A stretch of DNA of 64,000 bases. It comes from CBDUEF01 sp018063485. Its GTDB lineage: Bacteria; Pseudomonadota; Alphaproteobacteria; Rhodobacterales; Rhodobacteraceae. The stretch lies in assembly GCA_037045435.1 (NCBI GenBank), contig JBAOID010000041.1, positions 159,617 to 223,616 of the forward strand, given 5' to 3'. The notes beneath the pieces are model-generated. The model did no database searches. It was not told the DNA's origin and was given only the letters and a program-made list of their open reading frames with translations. Shown here in pieces: positions 47,188-56,468 of the stretch (position 1 is the first letter of the stretch; each line of letters starts with the position of its first letter). A program made the position numbers and the translations under genes.

Positions 47188-49491
47188 TCAGGTGAATTTA
47201 TTGTCCCGCGGAAACCCACGCGGCGCCATCCGGCCCGCGGAGGCCCGCGCGCCCTGCCATTCCGTAAGGTCAGTCTCGGTCCGCGTCCGCCCGGCCGGGT
47301 CTTTCCACGAAAGCCCCGCCGCCAGCGCAAAGGTCACAGCATCCGAAAGCCCGCCGTCCTTGTATTTCTGCAAGCGCACCCCCTTGCCCCGCACCATTTC
47401 CGGCAGTTCGGCCAAGGGGAATACCAGCACCTTGCGATTGTCGCCCACTACGGCAATGGCATCGCCCACCACCTTGCGGCAGAGCGCAGTCTTAACACCC
47501 GCGCCAAGACTGAGCACCTGTTTTCCCGCCCGTGTCTGCGCCAGAACCTCATCCGAGGGCACGATAAAACCGTCCCCTGCCGTCGAAGCCACCAACAGCT
47601 TTTCTCCCGTGCGGAAAATCTGCAGATCGACGATCTCGCTGTCATTCGGCAGGTCCACCATCAACCGCACCGGCTCTCCCATGCCGCGCCCACCGGGCAG
47701 ATTCACCCCGATAAGGGTGTAGAATCGTCCATTTGCCCCCACCAGCAAGATCTTGTCGGTGGTTTCGGCATGGAAGGCGAAACGCGGTCCATCGCCGTCT
47801 TTGAATTTCTGCTCGGCGCCCAGATCGACATGGCCTTTCAGCCCCCGGATCCAGCCCATCTGGCTGCAAATCACGGTGATCGGCTCGCGCTCGATCATCG
47901 CCTCAAAGCTGACATCTTCCACAGCCCCCGCTTGGGCAAATTCGGTGCGCCTGCGGCCCAAAACGGTATCCTTGCCGAACCGCTTGCGTATATCCTCCAG
48001 CTCGACACCGATCTGCTTCCATTGCAGTTTGTCGCTTTCCAACAGGTCCGCCAACCCGGCGCGTTCCAGCATCAGCGCGTCACGCTCGGCGATCAACTCC
48101 ATCTCTTCCAAGCGGCGCAACGACCGCAGGCGCATGTTCAGGATTGCCTCGGCCTGCACCTCGGACAATTGGCCTTCGCCACGGGCCGGCGGCAGATAGT
48201 CTTTTTCGTTGGTGGCGCGACGATGCGGTTTGCCCCAATCCTCGGCCATCAAAGCGGCCTTGGGATCCTCATCATACCGGATGATATCAATCACCCGGTC
48301 AAGATTCAGGAAGGTGATGATAAAACCCTCCAGCACCTCCAGCCGATGATCAATCTTTTCGATCCGGTGCAGGCTGCGCCGCTGCAACACATCGCGGCGG
48401 TGATCCAGAAACGCGCGCAACATCTCCTTGAGACTACACACCTTTGGCACGCGCCCGTCGATCAGCACGTTCATGTTCAGGCTGAACCGGGTTTCCAGAT
48501 CAGAGTTGCGAAACAGTGCCGCCATCAGCATCTCGGGTTCGACAGTGCGCGAGCGCGGCTCGATCACAAGCCGGATATCCTCGGCCGATTCGTCGCGGAT
48601 ATCGGCGAGAAGCGGCACTTTCTTAAGCTGGATCAACTCGGCCAGCTTTTCGATCAACTTGGTTTTCTGCACCTGATAGGGAATTTCGGTGACGATGATC
48701 TGCCATGTCCCGCGCCCCAGATCTTCAACATGCCATTTCGCCCGCGTGCGCAGCGATCCGCGCCCGGTGCGGTAAGCCTCAAGGATCACGTCGCGCGACT
48801 CAATCATCACGCCACCAGTGGGATAATCGGGGCCGGGGATCAGTGCTACCAGCGCCTCGGCAGAAATTTCGGGATCACGCATCATGGCGTGACAGCCCAT
48901 GATCAACTCGTCCAGATTATGCGGCGGCACGTTGGTGGCCATCCCAACCGCAATGCCGCTTGACCCATTCGCCAACAGGTTCGGAAAAGCCGCGGGCATC
49001 ACCACCGGCTCTTCCAAGGTGCCATCGTAATTGGGGCGAAAGTCGACCGCATTCTCGGTCAGCCCCTCCATCAGCACTTCCGCAATCGCCGTCAGCCGCG
49101 CCTCGGTGTAGCGACTTGCCGCAGGGTTATCGCCATCAATATTGCCGAAATTCCCCTGCCCATCGACCAGCGGGTAACGCACGTTGAAATCCTGCGCCAA
49201 ACGCGCCATCGCATCGTAAATCGCGGAATCGCCATGCGGGTGATAGTTGCCCATCACATCGCCCGAGATCTTGGCTGATTTGCGAAAACCACCCGTGGCC
49301 GTCAGCTTCAACTCGCGCATGGCATAGAGGATCCGGCGATGAACCGGCTTCAACCCATCGCGCGCATCAGGCAGCGCGCGATGCATGATCGTGGACAATG
49401 CATAGGTCAGATAGCGCTCGCCAATGGCGCGCGACAGCGGCTCAGACAAGAGCATAGGCTCGATATGGGGCTCATCCAACGGTTCTGACAT
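47188..49491 (-). CDS. parC: DNA topoisomerase IV subunit A
   Basis: 767 residues. Type II topoisomerase A-subunit features: IMHRALPDARDGLKPVHRRI, SAKISGDVMGNYHPHGDSAIYDAMARL, the catalytic Tyr region DGQGNFGNIDGDNPAASRYTEARL in parts, and the GyrA/ParC C-terminal beta-pinwheel (about 500-750) without the GyrA box. Absence of that box and the length favour ParC over GyrA. With ParE it decatenates daughter chromosomes. Stop TGA/TAA near 47188 is followed by about 100 bp without a gene. Confidence 0.95.
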   Translation of the reverse strand: MSEPLDEPHIEPMLLSEPLSRAIGERYLTYALSTIMHRALPDARDGLKPVHRRILYAMRELKLTATGGFRKSAKISGDVMGNYHPHGDSAIYDAMARLAQDFNVRYPLVDGQGNFGNIDGDNPAASRYTEARLTAIAEVLMEGLTENAVDFRPNYDGTLEEPVVMPAAFPNLLANGSSGIAVGMATNVPPHNLDELIMGCHAMMRDPEISAEALVALIPGPDYPTGGVMIESRDVILEAYRTGRGSLRTRAKWHVEDLGRGTWQIIVTEIPYQVQKTKLIEKLAELIQLKKVPLLADIRDESAEDIRLVIEPRSRTVEPEMLMAALFRNSDLETRFSLNMNVLIDGRVPKVCSLKEMLRAFLDHRRDVLQRRSLHRIEKIDHRLEVLEGFIITFLNLDRVIDIIRYDEDPKAALMAEDWGKPHRRATNEKDYLPPARGEGQLSEVQAEAILNMRLRSLRRLEEMELIAERDALMLERAGLADLLESDKLQWKQIGVELEDIRKRFGKDTVLGRRRTEFAQAGAVEDVSFEAMIEREPITVICSQMGWIRGLKGHVDLGAEQKFKDGDGPRFAFHAETTDKILLVGANGRFYTLIGVNLPGGRGMGEPVRLMVDLPNDSEIVDLQIFRTGEKLLVASTAGDGFIVPSDEVLAQTRAGKQVLSLGAGVKTALCRKVVGDAIAVVGDNRKVLVFPLAELPEMVRGKGVRLQKYKDGGLSDAVTFALAAGLSWKDPAGRTRTETDLTEWQGARASAGRMAPRGFPRDNKFT

Positions 49492-49633
49492 GGATGTTGT
49501 GTATGATGCAGCACGCGAACGGTCCAGCCCGAAATTTCCGCGCCAGATTAAGGGGGAGTTTTGGCGACTTTTTCCACAAACATTCCTTCCGAATCGTGCT
49601 AGATATCAGTTTGTGATAAACCAAGGATGGCGG

Positions 49634-50101
49634 ATGTTTCGTTTGATTTTTCTTCTTTGCGCGGGGCTATTTACGGCAATGCTGATCGCAGGTCAGGATC
49701 ATGGCCAGGTGCGTTTTGGGCTGCTGCCGGAGAATATCCTGCCGCCCTTGGCCAGCCAACCCTTGACGGCGGTTGGGACCAGCACGATGCAAACTGCACC
49801 AAAACCTGCCGCTGCGGTAACCCAAGCCACTTACATTCCGCAAGCCCCGTTGATGGTGCAGCCCCCCCTTCAACCTGATTTGCAATCTGTTGCCGCCGCT
49901 GTGACCGGCAAGATCATGTATGTGCTGCCCAAATCAGCAAATGTGCGCGCTGGCCCCGGCACTGATAGCGAAGTGCTGGAGCGCCTGACCAAGGGCGAGG
50001 CGGTTTTGGTTGTGGCCGAAGGCCCCGACGGCTGGTCGCTGATCCGAATCGAGGGCGATGGCTTCGAAGGCTATGTCGCCACGCGGCTTTTGACCGAATA
50101 G
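49634..50101 (+). CDS. SH3 domain-containing exported protein
   Basis: 155 residues from ATG 49634 (MFRLIFLLCAGLFTAMLIAG), a signal or anchor segment. A Pro/Ala/Gln-rich linker runs to about 90. A bacterial SH3 domain closes the protein: YVLPKSANVRAGPGTDSEVL, RLTKGEAVLVV, WSLIRIEGDGFEGYVATRLL. Bacterial SH3 domains usually bind peptidoglycan or peptides in the envelope. Divergent from parC across about 140 bp. Confidence 0.8.
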   Translation: MFRLIFLLCAGLFTAMLIAGQDHGQVRFGLLPENILPPLASQPLTAVGTSTMQTAPKPAAAVTQATYIPQAPLMVQPPLQPDLQSVAAAVTGKIMYVLPKSANVRAGPGTDSEVLERLTKGEAVLVVAEGPDGWSLIRIEGDGFEGYVATRLLTE

Positions 50102-50158
50102 TCTTGAATCATCGGTACAGGGCGGCCTAGACGGGCAATACGCTTGTTCGGGGGCCTC

Positions 50159-50981
50159 ATGCAGCGCACGGTTTTGATTACGGGGTGCTCGTCGGGCATC
50201 GGGTTGGACGCCGCCCGCACGATGGCGCTGCGCGGTTGGCGGGTTTTCGCCACCTGCCGCAAAGAGGCCGATTGCGAAAGACTGCGCGTCGAGGGGCTGG
50301 AAAGTTTCCGGCTTGATTACGAAGATGAAGTCCAGCATTGCGGCCGCAATGGATGAAATCGCCGCGCGGGGTGGCCGCTTGGATGCGCTTTTCAACAACG
50401 GCGCTTTCGCCTGTCCGGGCGCGGTCGAAGACCTGCCCCGCGGCGCTCTGCGCGCAATTTTCGAGACCAATCTTTTCGGCTATCACGACCTCACCCGCAG
50501 GGTGATCCCCTTGATGCGCGCCCAAGGCGATGGGCGGATTGTCAATTGTTCCTCGGTGCTTGGCCTTGTCGGCATCAAATGGCGCGGGGCCTATGTGGCG
50601 ACAAAATTCGCCATGGAAGGGCTGACGGATGTATTGCGGCTGGAAATGGCCGGCACCGGCATCAAGGTGATTCTGATCGAACCCGGCCCGATCACCAGTT
50701 CCATCCGCGTCAATGCCATCCCGCATTTCGAACGCTGGATTGATTGGCAAAACTCGGCGCGCAAAGCCGAATACGAATCCCTGCGCCACCGCCTTTACAC
50801 CGCCAGCGGCCCTGACCGGTTCGAACTTCCCGCCAGCGCCGTCACTGCCAAACTGATCCATGCACTCGAAAGCCCGCGACCGAAGCCGCGCTATTATGTG
50901 ACCCTGCCGACCTATCTTTCCGGTTTCATGCGGCGCATATTGCCGACGCGATTGCTGGATTGGGTGGTCAGCAAGGGCTGA
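50159..50981 (+). CDS. Short-chain dehydrogenase/reductase (frameshifted)
   Basis: About 273 residues from ATG 50159. The cofactor motif is VLITGCSSGIGLDAART; removing one base at 50330-50331 joins FRLDYEDE to SSIAAAMDEIAARGG. Then come LFNNGAFACPGAVEDL (NNG), IVNCSSVLGLVGIKW (Ser), YVATKFAMEGL (Tyr-x-x-x-Lys) and LIEPGPITSSI. The longer C-terminus (YYVTLPTYLSGFMRRILP) is typical of the SDR subfamily near retinol/17-beta-type dehydrogenases. Substrate unknown. Confidence 0.85.
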
Positions 50982-51052
50982 TGCGAAATTCACCCTCGCA
51001 AATTCCGCCACGGCCCCTAGATCAACCTCAAACCGCCAACCCCGAGGCATCC

Positions 51053-51256
51053 ATGTTTACCAGCCCTCTGTTCATCCTTGGCATCCTCGCCTGTTTTGTC
51101 ACCCTGATCATCCTGATGATCGGTATCGGCAGCTTTGCAAAAGGCGGCGAATTCGACAAGAAACACTCCAACCGCCTGATGCGCTACCGCATCATCGCAC
51201 AGGCAGTTGCAGTGATCATCATCGTGGGCTTTGCCTATTTCCGCAGTAAGGGATAA
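51053..51256 (+). CDS. Twin-helix HIG1-type inner-membrane protein
   Basis: 67 residues, two membrane helices (FILGILACFVTLIILMIGIGSF and IIAQAVAVIIIVGFAYF, given here in part) joined by a basic loop GGEFDKKHSNRLMRYR. The loop pattern SNRLMRYRI is that of HIG1-domain (hypoxia-induced) proteins, small factors associated with cytochrome oxidase supercomplexes in mitochondria and alphaproteobacteria. It ends 3 bp before the adenosyltransferase gene. Confidence 0.8.
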   Translation: MFTSPLFILGILACFVTLIILMIGIGSFAKGGEFDKKHSNRLMRYRIIAQAVAVIIIVGFAYFRSKG

Positions 51257-51259
51257 GAA

Positions 51260-51829
51260 ATGGTCGTTCTTTCAAAGATTTACACCAGAACCGGCGACGC
51301 CGGTGAAACCGCTTTGGGCAATGGCGCACGGGTGGCAAAACACTCCGCCCGCGTGAACGCCTATGGCACGGTCGATGAAACCAACGCCACAGTTGGCCTT
51401 GCGCGCCAACATTCGGGGGATATGGATGCGGCCCTTGCCCGCATCTCGAATGATCTGTTCGATCTGGGCGCCGATCTTTGCACTCCCGACATGCACAAAG
51501 ACGCCACTGCCGAATACCCCCCCCTGCGGATGATTGCCGCACAGGTAGACCGGCTGGAACATGAGATTGACGCGATGAATACCAAGCTGACCCCCTTGCG
51601 CAGTTTCATCCTGCCGGGTGGTTCACCGCTTGCCGCCCAATTGCACCTGTGCCGCACCGTGTGCCGCCGTGCCGAGCGTCTGGTGGTGGAACTCGCCACC
51701 ATAGAAGAAGTGAATCCCGATGCGGCGAAATATCTCAATCGCCTGTCGGACTGGTTCTTTGTCGCGGGCCGCATCGCCAATAACGATGGCAAGGATGACG
51801 TGCTTTGGGTGCCCGGCCTGACCCGCTAG
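51260..51829 (+). CDS. PduO-type cob(I)alamin adenosyltransferase
   Basis: 189 residues. The PduO/MMAB ATP-binding N-terminus is KIYTRTGDAGETALGNGARVAK, followed by VNAYGTVDETNATVGLAR, LRSFILPGGSPLAAQLHLCRTVCRRAERLVV and YLNRLSDWFFVAGRIAN. It transfers adenosyl to cobalt to make adenosylcobalamin, the cofactor of methylmalonyl- and ethylmalonyl-CoA mutases. This fits with the acyl-CoA enzymes nearby (etfBA, 3-hydroxybutyryl-CoA dehydrogenase, mcd). Confidence 0.92.
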   Translation: MVVLSKIYTRTGDAGETALGNGARVAKHSARVNAYGTVDETNATVGLARQHSGDMDAALARISNDLFDLGADLCTPDMHKDATAEYPPLRMIAAQVDRLEHEIDAMNTKLTPLRSFILPGGSPLAAQLHLCRTVCRRAERLVVELATIEEVNPDAAKYLNRLSDWFFVAGRIANNDGKDDVLWVPGLTR

Positions 51830-51957
51830 AGGCAAGACGCGACGTCTGGTCCCACTCCTTTGTCGGTTTTGGTCTGTCGCAGGGCCCTGTAAACCGCTAA
51901 GAGGCTGCGAGAGCTTGGGCCGGCCCCTTCGGGCCGAAATGATGGAGATTTACGGCG

Positions 51958-52719
51958 ATGAAGGTTTTGGTGCCTGTCAAACGCGTGATCGACTATAACG
52001 TGAAAGTGCGCGTCAAGGCGGACGGAAGCGGTGTCGATCTGGCCAATGTGAAAATGTCGATGAACCCCTTTGATGAGATTGCCGTCGAAGAGGCGATCCG
52101 GTTGAAGGAAAAAGGCGTCGTCACCGAGGTGATCGTCGTTTCCATCGGCGTCAAGCAGTCTCAGGAAACCCTGCGCACCGCGCTTGCGATGGGGGCAGAT
52201 CGCGCGATTCTGATCGAGGCAACCGACAACGTCCACACCGATATCGAGCCTCTGGCCGTTGCGAAACTCTTGGCTGCGGTCGTCAAGGAAGAAGCCCCCG
52301 GTCTGGTTCTGGCGGGCAAACAGGCGATCGACAACGACATGAACGCCACCGGGCAGATGCTTTCGGCCCTGCTCGGCTGGTCACAGGCCACATTCGTTTC
52401 CGAACTGGCGATTGACGGCGACAAGGCCGTGGTGACCCGCGAAGTCGATGGCGGGTTGCAGACGATCTCGGTGAAAATGCCGACGATTGTGACCGTCGAT
52501 CTGCGTTTGAACGAGCCGCGCTATGCCAGCCTGCCGAATATCATGAAGGCCAAGGCGAAACCTTTGGCGACGAAAACTCCGGCAGATTACGGCGTGGACG
52601 TCTCGCCGCGCCTGACCATCCTGAAAACCGTTGAGCCCGCAGGCCGCAAGGCTGGCGTCAAAGTGGCCTCGGTAGACGAGTTGATTGCGAAACTCAAAGA
52701 CGAAGCAGGGGTGATCTGA
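51958..52719 (+). CDS. etfB: Electron transfer flavoprotein beta subunit
   Basis: 253 residues from ATG 51958. MKVLVPVKRVIDYNVKVRV, MNPFDEIAVEEAIRLKE, MGADRAILIE and the ETF beta signature region VDGGLQTISVKMPTIVTVDLRLNEPRYASLP in parts, which binds AMP. With EtfA it takes electrons from acyl-CoA dehydrogenases and passes them to ETF-quinone oxidoreductase. etfA overlaps by one base. A small hairpin (CGGCCC/GGGCCG, 51921-51936) precedes the ribosome-binding site. Confidence 0.97.
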   Translation: MKVLVPVKRVIDYNVKVRVKADGSGVDLANVKMSMNPFDEIAVEEAIRLKEKGVVTEVIVVSIGVKQSQETLRTALAMGADRAILIEATDNVHTDIEPLAVAKLLAAVVKEEAPGLVLAGKQAIDNDMNATGQMLSALLGWSQATFVSELAIDGDKAVVTREVDGGLQTISVKMPTIVTVDLRLNEPRYASLPNIMKAKAKPLATKTPADYGVDVSPRLTILKTVEPAGRKAGVKVASVDELIAKLKDEAGVI

Positions 52720-53645
52720 TGGCCGTTCTTCTTTTGGCAGATGTGAATGAGGGCCAATTGGCCACCGACAGCGTCGGCAAGACCCTTGCCGCCATTGCCT
52801 CGCTGGGCGATGTGCATGTGCTGGTGGCAGGCGAAGGTGGCGACGCCGCCGCAGCCGAGGCCGCCACGCTGAAAGGCGTGTCCAAGGTGCTGTTCGCGGG
52901 CGATCACGCCTATTGCCACGGGATGGCGGAATCCACCGCAGCACTGGTGGTCAGCCTGGCAGGCGATTACAGCCACATCTGTGGTGCCGCTACCGCCTTC
53001 AACAAGAACGTGCTCCCCCGCGTGGCCGCTTTGCTTGACGTGATGGTGATGTCTGACGTGACCGCCGTGGTCGATGCCGACACCTTCGAGCGCCCGATCT
53101 ATGCCGGCAACGCCATTCAGACCGTGAAATCGGTCGATGGGAAAAAGGTCTTCACCGTGCGCACCGCCGCCTTTACGGCCGTGGATGCAGGCGGTTCGGC
53201 CCCGGTTGCGCCGGTGTCCGGCCCGGTTGCGGATGGCCTGTCGTCATGGGTTGAAGACAAGGTTGCCACCTCGGACCGCCCCGAACTGACCAGCGCAGGC
53301 ATCGTGGTTTCCGGTGGTCGTGGTGTTGGATCGAAAGAAAGTTTCGATCTGATCGAAAAACTGGCCGACAAACTGGGTGCCGCCGTTGGTGCAAGCCGCG
53401 CCGCCGTCGACTCGGGCTATGCGCCGAACGATTGGCAGGTTGGTCAGACCGGCAAAGTTGTCGCACCGCAGCTTTATGTCGCCGTCGGCATCTCGGGGGC
53501 GATTCAGCATCTGGCCGGTATGAAAGACAGCAAGGTCATCGTCGCCATCAACAAGGATGACGAGGCACCGATCTTCCAGGTCGCCGATTACGGGCTGGTC
53601 GCTGATCTGTTCATCGCTGTGCCGGAACTGATCTCGAAACTCTGA
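52719..53645 (+). CDS. etfA: Electron transfer flavoprotein alpha subunit
   Basis: 308 residues. MAVLLLADVNEGQLATDSVG at the start, ending with the FAD-binding domain: VVSGGRGVGSKESFDLIEKLA, GASRAAVDSGYAPNDWQVGQTGKVVAP, YVAVGISGAIQHLAGMKDSKVIVAINKD in parts. Intact. It is the FAD-carrying partner of EtfB. A hairpin follows. Confidence 0.97.
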   Translation: MAVLLLADVNEGQLATDSVGKTLAAIASLGDVHVLVAGEGGDAAAAEAATLKGVSKVLFAGDHAYCHGMAESTAALVVSLAGDYSHICGAATAFNKNVLPRVAALLDVMVMSDVTAVVDADTFERPIYAGNAIQTVKSVDGKKVFTVRTAAFTAVDAGGSAPVAPVSGPVADGLSSWVEDKVATSDRPELTSAGIVVSGGRGVGSKESFDLIEKLADKLGAAVGASRAAVDSGYAPNDWQVGQTGKVVAPQLYVAVGISGAIQHLAGMKDSKVIVAINKDDEAPIFQVADYGLVADLFIAVPELISKL

Positions 53646-53663
53646 ATCTGCAAAATTGACGAC

Positions 53664-53690
53664 AAAGGGCACCCCAGCGGTGCCCTTGGT
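53664..53690. terminator. Hairpin between etfA and the DUF6473 gene
   Basis: AAGGGCACC (53665-53673) pairs with GGTGCCCTT (53679-53687). No long T run follows on either strand, so termination efficiency is uncertain. It lies between convergent genes. Confidence 0.55.
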
Positions 53691-53694
53691 CATT

Positions 53695-54540
53695 TCACAA
53701 CAGCTTTCGCAATACCGGCACCAAGGCAGCTCCCACCTCCTGATGCAGCACCGGGCCAGGCAATCCGCGTGCCGCCAAGGCGTCCAGCGGGGCGAACTTC
53801 ATGCCATTGGTGCCCTCATCAATCGCCGCAAGACTGGGTCGCAATTCCACATAAACCGACGCCTCCCCTCGGACCGCGTCAATCATCTCCCGATCCACCA
53901 GCAGCGGTTGCAGTGCCATATCTGCGCGCTGGCTGGGCGAAGGCGGCGGTTCAGCCCCCATCCACAGCAAGACCTTTGGCCCCGGAATTTGCAGCAAAAG
54001 CGCCCGCATCCGTTGCACCCAAGCCGCCCGCAACTCCTCTGCAATCACTTCAAACCGCTGCACCGAGGTGGCATGCAATGTGGTCAGCATATGCCGGGTA
54101 AAGTGGAATTCGGTAAAGTCCACTTCCCGGAAAATCGCCCTCAGCAGCGGCGTCGCCCCCAGGAACCGGTCATTTCGGCGCGGATGAACCGAATAATAGC
54201 GGTTTGACAGATTCTGTGCGCCCATGATCTGCACCACCACTGCCCGCGCGCGCGCCGCAATACCCAGCACCGCCTCATCATGCAAAAAAGCATCTGCCCC
54301 GGCATTCATGCAGCCCAGATTGGCCACAGGCATTCCCAAAGCCGCACCAACCACCGCCGTAAACGGCCGCTCTACATACTTGCCATAGGTCTCGGTTCCC
54401 CCCAGCATGGCAATATAGTCACCTCGCAAATCACAACACGGCCCGCGTAACTGCAGCCGCGACGTGCCATAATGACACGGAGAATAGTCGAGCGCCCCTT
54501 CGCCCAGAAAAGCGTAAGCCATCACACCACCCAATTTCAT
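53695..54540 (-). CDS. DUF6473 family protein
   Basis: 281 residues from ATG 54540, or 275 from ATG 54522 (MAYAFLGEGALDYSPCHYG), which matches the usual family start. The long upstream open frame to 55017 overlaps the divergent dehydrogenase and is rejected. Conserved text is LGGTETYGKYVERPFTAVV, NLGCMNAGADAFLHDEAVL, QIMGAQNLSNRYYSVHPRRNDRF and VDFTEFHFTRHML. The family appears confined to Rhodobacteraceae and relatives; the Gly-Gly-Thr-Glu and Gly-Cys-Asn-Ala blocks suggest an SGNH-like fold. Function unknown. Confidence 0.75.
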   Translation of the reverse strand: MKLGGVMAYAFLGEGALDYSPCHYGTSRLQLRGPCCDLRGDYIAMLGGTETYGKYVERPFTAVVGAALGMPVANLGCMNAGADAFLHDEAVLGIAARARAVVVQIMGAQNLSNRYYSVHPRRNDRFLGATPLLRAIFREVDFTEFHFTRHMLTTLHATSVQRFEVIAEELRAAWVQRMRALLLQIPGPKVLLWMGAEPPPSPSQRADMALQPLLVDREMIDAVRGEASVYVELRPSLAAIDEGTNGMKFAPLDALAARGLPGPVLHQEVGAALVPVLRKLL

Positions 54541-54684
54541 CTTCACCCATTGATGAAACTGACCGATTCCCCTTTCTAAAATGCTAAAGTCGGGATTTGC
54601 AGTAAATGCCGCGCAACTGCCCCGCTGGCCTTGCGCCCATGGGTCCGGAGTGCGTAAAGTGGCGCGAACGCAAAGGGGTTGGGC

Positions 54685-55560
54685 ATGAATATCCGTACAG
54701 TCGGCATTGTAGGCGCAGGTCAGATGGGCAACGGGATTGCCCATGTTTTTGCGCTGGCTGGCTATGATGTGCTGCTGAACGACGTCAACCAAGACAGCCT
54801 GACCAAGGCGCTGGCCCTGATCGACCGCAATATCGAACGGCAGGTGACGCGCGGCAAAACCACGCCCGAGGCCAAGGCAGAGGCGATGGCACGCATTCGC
54901 ACCACCCTGTCCCTGCCCGATCTGGGCGCGATGGATCTGATCATTGAAGCGGCGACCGAGCGCGAAACCGTCAAGCAGGCGATTTTCGACGCGCTGCTGC
55001 CACATCTGCAACCGCATACGATCCTGACATCAAACACTTCGTCGATCTCGATCACCCGTCTTGCCAGCCGCACTGATCGGCCCGAGAAGTTCATGGGGTT
55101 CCACTTCATGAACCCGGTGCCGGTGATGCAATTGGTGGAACTGATCCGCGGCATTGCCACCGATAAGCCCACCTATGAAACCCTGCTGGCCGTGGTGGAA
55201 CGCCTGGGAAAAACCGCCGCCAGCGCCGAGGATTTCCCGGCATTCATCGTGAACCGCATCCTGATGCCGATGATCAACGAGGCGGTCTATACGCTTTATG
55301 AAGGGGTTGGCTCGGTAAAATCCATTGATGAATCGTTGAAACTGGGGGCCAATCATCCGATGGGGCCGCTGGAACTGGCGGATTTCATCGGACTGGACAC
55401 CTGCCTTGCCATCATGAACGTGTTGCATGAAGGGCTGGCCGATACCAAATACCGCCCCTGCCCGCTACTGACCAAATATGTCGAGGCCGGCTGGCTTGGC
55501 CGCAAAACCCAGCGTGGATTCTACGATTATCGCGGCGAGATCCCGGTGCCGACGCGCTAA
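54685..55560 (+). CDS. hbdA: 3-hydroxybutyryl-CoA dehydrogenase
   Basis: 291 residues from ATG 54685. NAD-binding TVGIVGAGQMGNGIAHVFALAG, then LIIEAATERETVKQ, TSNTSSISITRLA, KFMGFHFMNPVPVMQLVELI (catalytic His) and PAFIVNRILMPMINEAVYTL. It interconverts acetoacetyl-CoA and 3-hydroxybutyryl-CoA in butyrate, PHB and ethylmalonyl-CoA-linked metabolism. Its stop overlaps the stop of the convergent acyltransferase gene. Confidence 0.95.
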   Translation: MNIRTVGIVGAGQMGNGIAHVFALAGYDVLLNDVNQDSLTKALALIDRNIERQVTRGKTTPEAKAEAMARIRTTLSLPDLGAMDLIIEAATERETVKQAIFDALLPHLQPHTILTSNTSSISITRLASRTDRPEKFMGFHFMNPVPVMQLVELIRGIATDKPTYETLLAVVERLGKTAASAEDFPAFIVNRILMPMINEAVYTLYEGVGSVKSIDESLKLGANHPMGPLELADFIGLDTCLAIMNVLHEGLADTKYRPCPLLTKYVEAGWLGRKTQRGFYDYRGEIPVPTR

Positions 55561-56439
55561 CGCCGCCCCAGATCCAGCGTGTGTTGGCGCAGCCAGGCCA
55601 AAAATCCTCGCGGGTTGCCTTCCCATTCGTTCAGCACATCGGCTTTGATCGGCGCACCGATATAGGGCCGTTGCGGTTTGAACAGCGCGCGCTTGATTTC
55701 ATAAAGCAGCAGTCCTTGCCGCAGCGTGTCGGAGAGTTTGTTGGCGATCAGAAAGCTGCGGGAATTTTGCCCGGTGAAATGCACGGGCAGGATGGTCGCC
55801 CCGGATTTATGGATCATCTTATGGGTAAAAAGGTTCCATTCCGCCTCGATCGCCGGGCCGAAATAGGTTTCCGACATCGCCACCTTGCCCGCCGGAAACA
55901 GGATGATCACGCCCCCGGCCTTCAGATGCGCCATGGTGTCACTGCGCATCTTGAGGCCCAGCTCGCGGGCGTTCTGCTCATGCGGGAAGGGCACGGCGAT
56001 CATGAACTCTTCAACTTCAGGAATTCCTGTCAGCAAGGAACGTGTCAGAATTCTGAAATCGGCCCGCACCCGATTGACCATTTCCGCCAAAATCATCCCA
56101 TCAACCAAGCCATGTGGATGGTTGGAAACCACGCACCACCGGGCCGGTCGCCGGAATATGCGCGATTTCCTCGGGGGGAGTGTCGATCCGGATGCCCATC
56201 TGTTTGATAGCCTTGGGCCAAAACGGCGAACCAAAGGGCGCACCCGAGCGCTCAAAATCGCGGATCAGCCGCAGCAAGGTGATCTTTGCCGTCACCCATT
56301 CGATGGAGCGGATGGTGCCTGCCTTGAAAGGGTTGGAGAATGTGCCCGCATAAGAAAGACGGCGCATGTCATAAACGTGGTCGGGATGGTCTCCCAGTCC
56401 CGTAACCATTGGCCGCTGTGTGTCAGGCAGTTCTGTCAC
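55557..56439 (-). CDS. Lysophospholipid acyltransferase family protein (frameshifted)
   Basis: About 293 residues from ATG 56439; one extra base at 56133 separates IPATGPVV from VVSNHPHGLVDGMIL. The PlsC motifs are SNHPHGLVDG (variant of NHxxxxD), VNRVRADFRILTRS, GGVIILFPAGKVAMS (variant of FPEGTRS) and TILPVHFTGQNS. It transfers an acyl chain to a lyso- or amino-acid lipid in the inner membrane; the hemolysin-like/OlsA-type acyltransferases of this lineage look alike, so the acceptor is open. Confidence 0.82.
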
Positions 56440-56468
56440 GAAACCTTGGCCTTTCCAGATACCTGCGC

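Noticed and set aside
47770..48963. A 397-codon open frame opposite parC
   Set aside because: Same antisense effect; parC on the other strand is intact and conserved throughout.
51830..51957. Possible cobalamin riboswitch or other RNA element before etfB, after the adenosyltransferase
   Set aside because: Only a 6-bp hairpin (CGGCCC/GGGCCG) is present; no B12-box-like conserved sequence is seen.
53695..55017. The 440-codon version of the DUF6473 gene
   Set aside because: The 5' 160 codons overlap the conserved 3-hydroxybutyryl-CoA dehydrogenase on the other strand; the family start is at 54522-54540.
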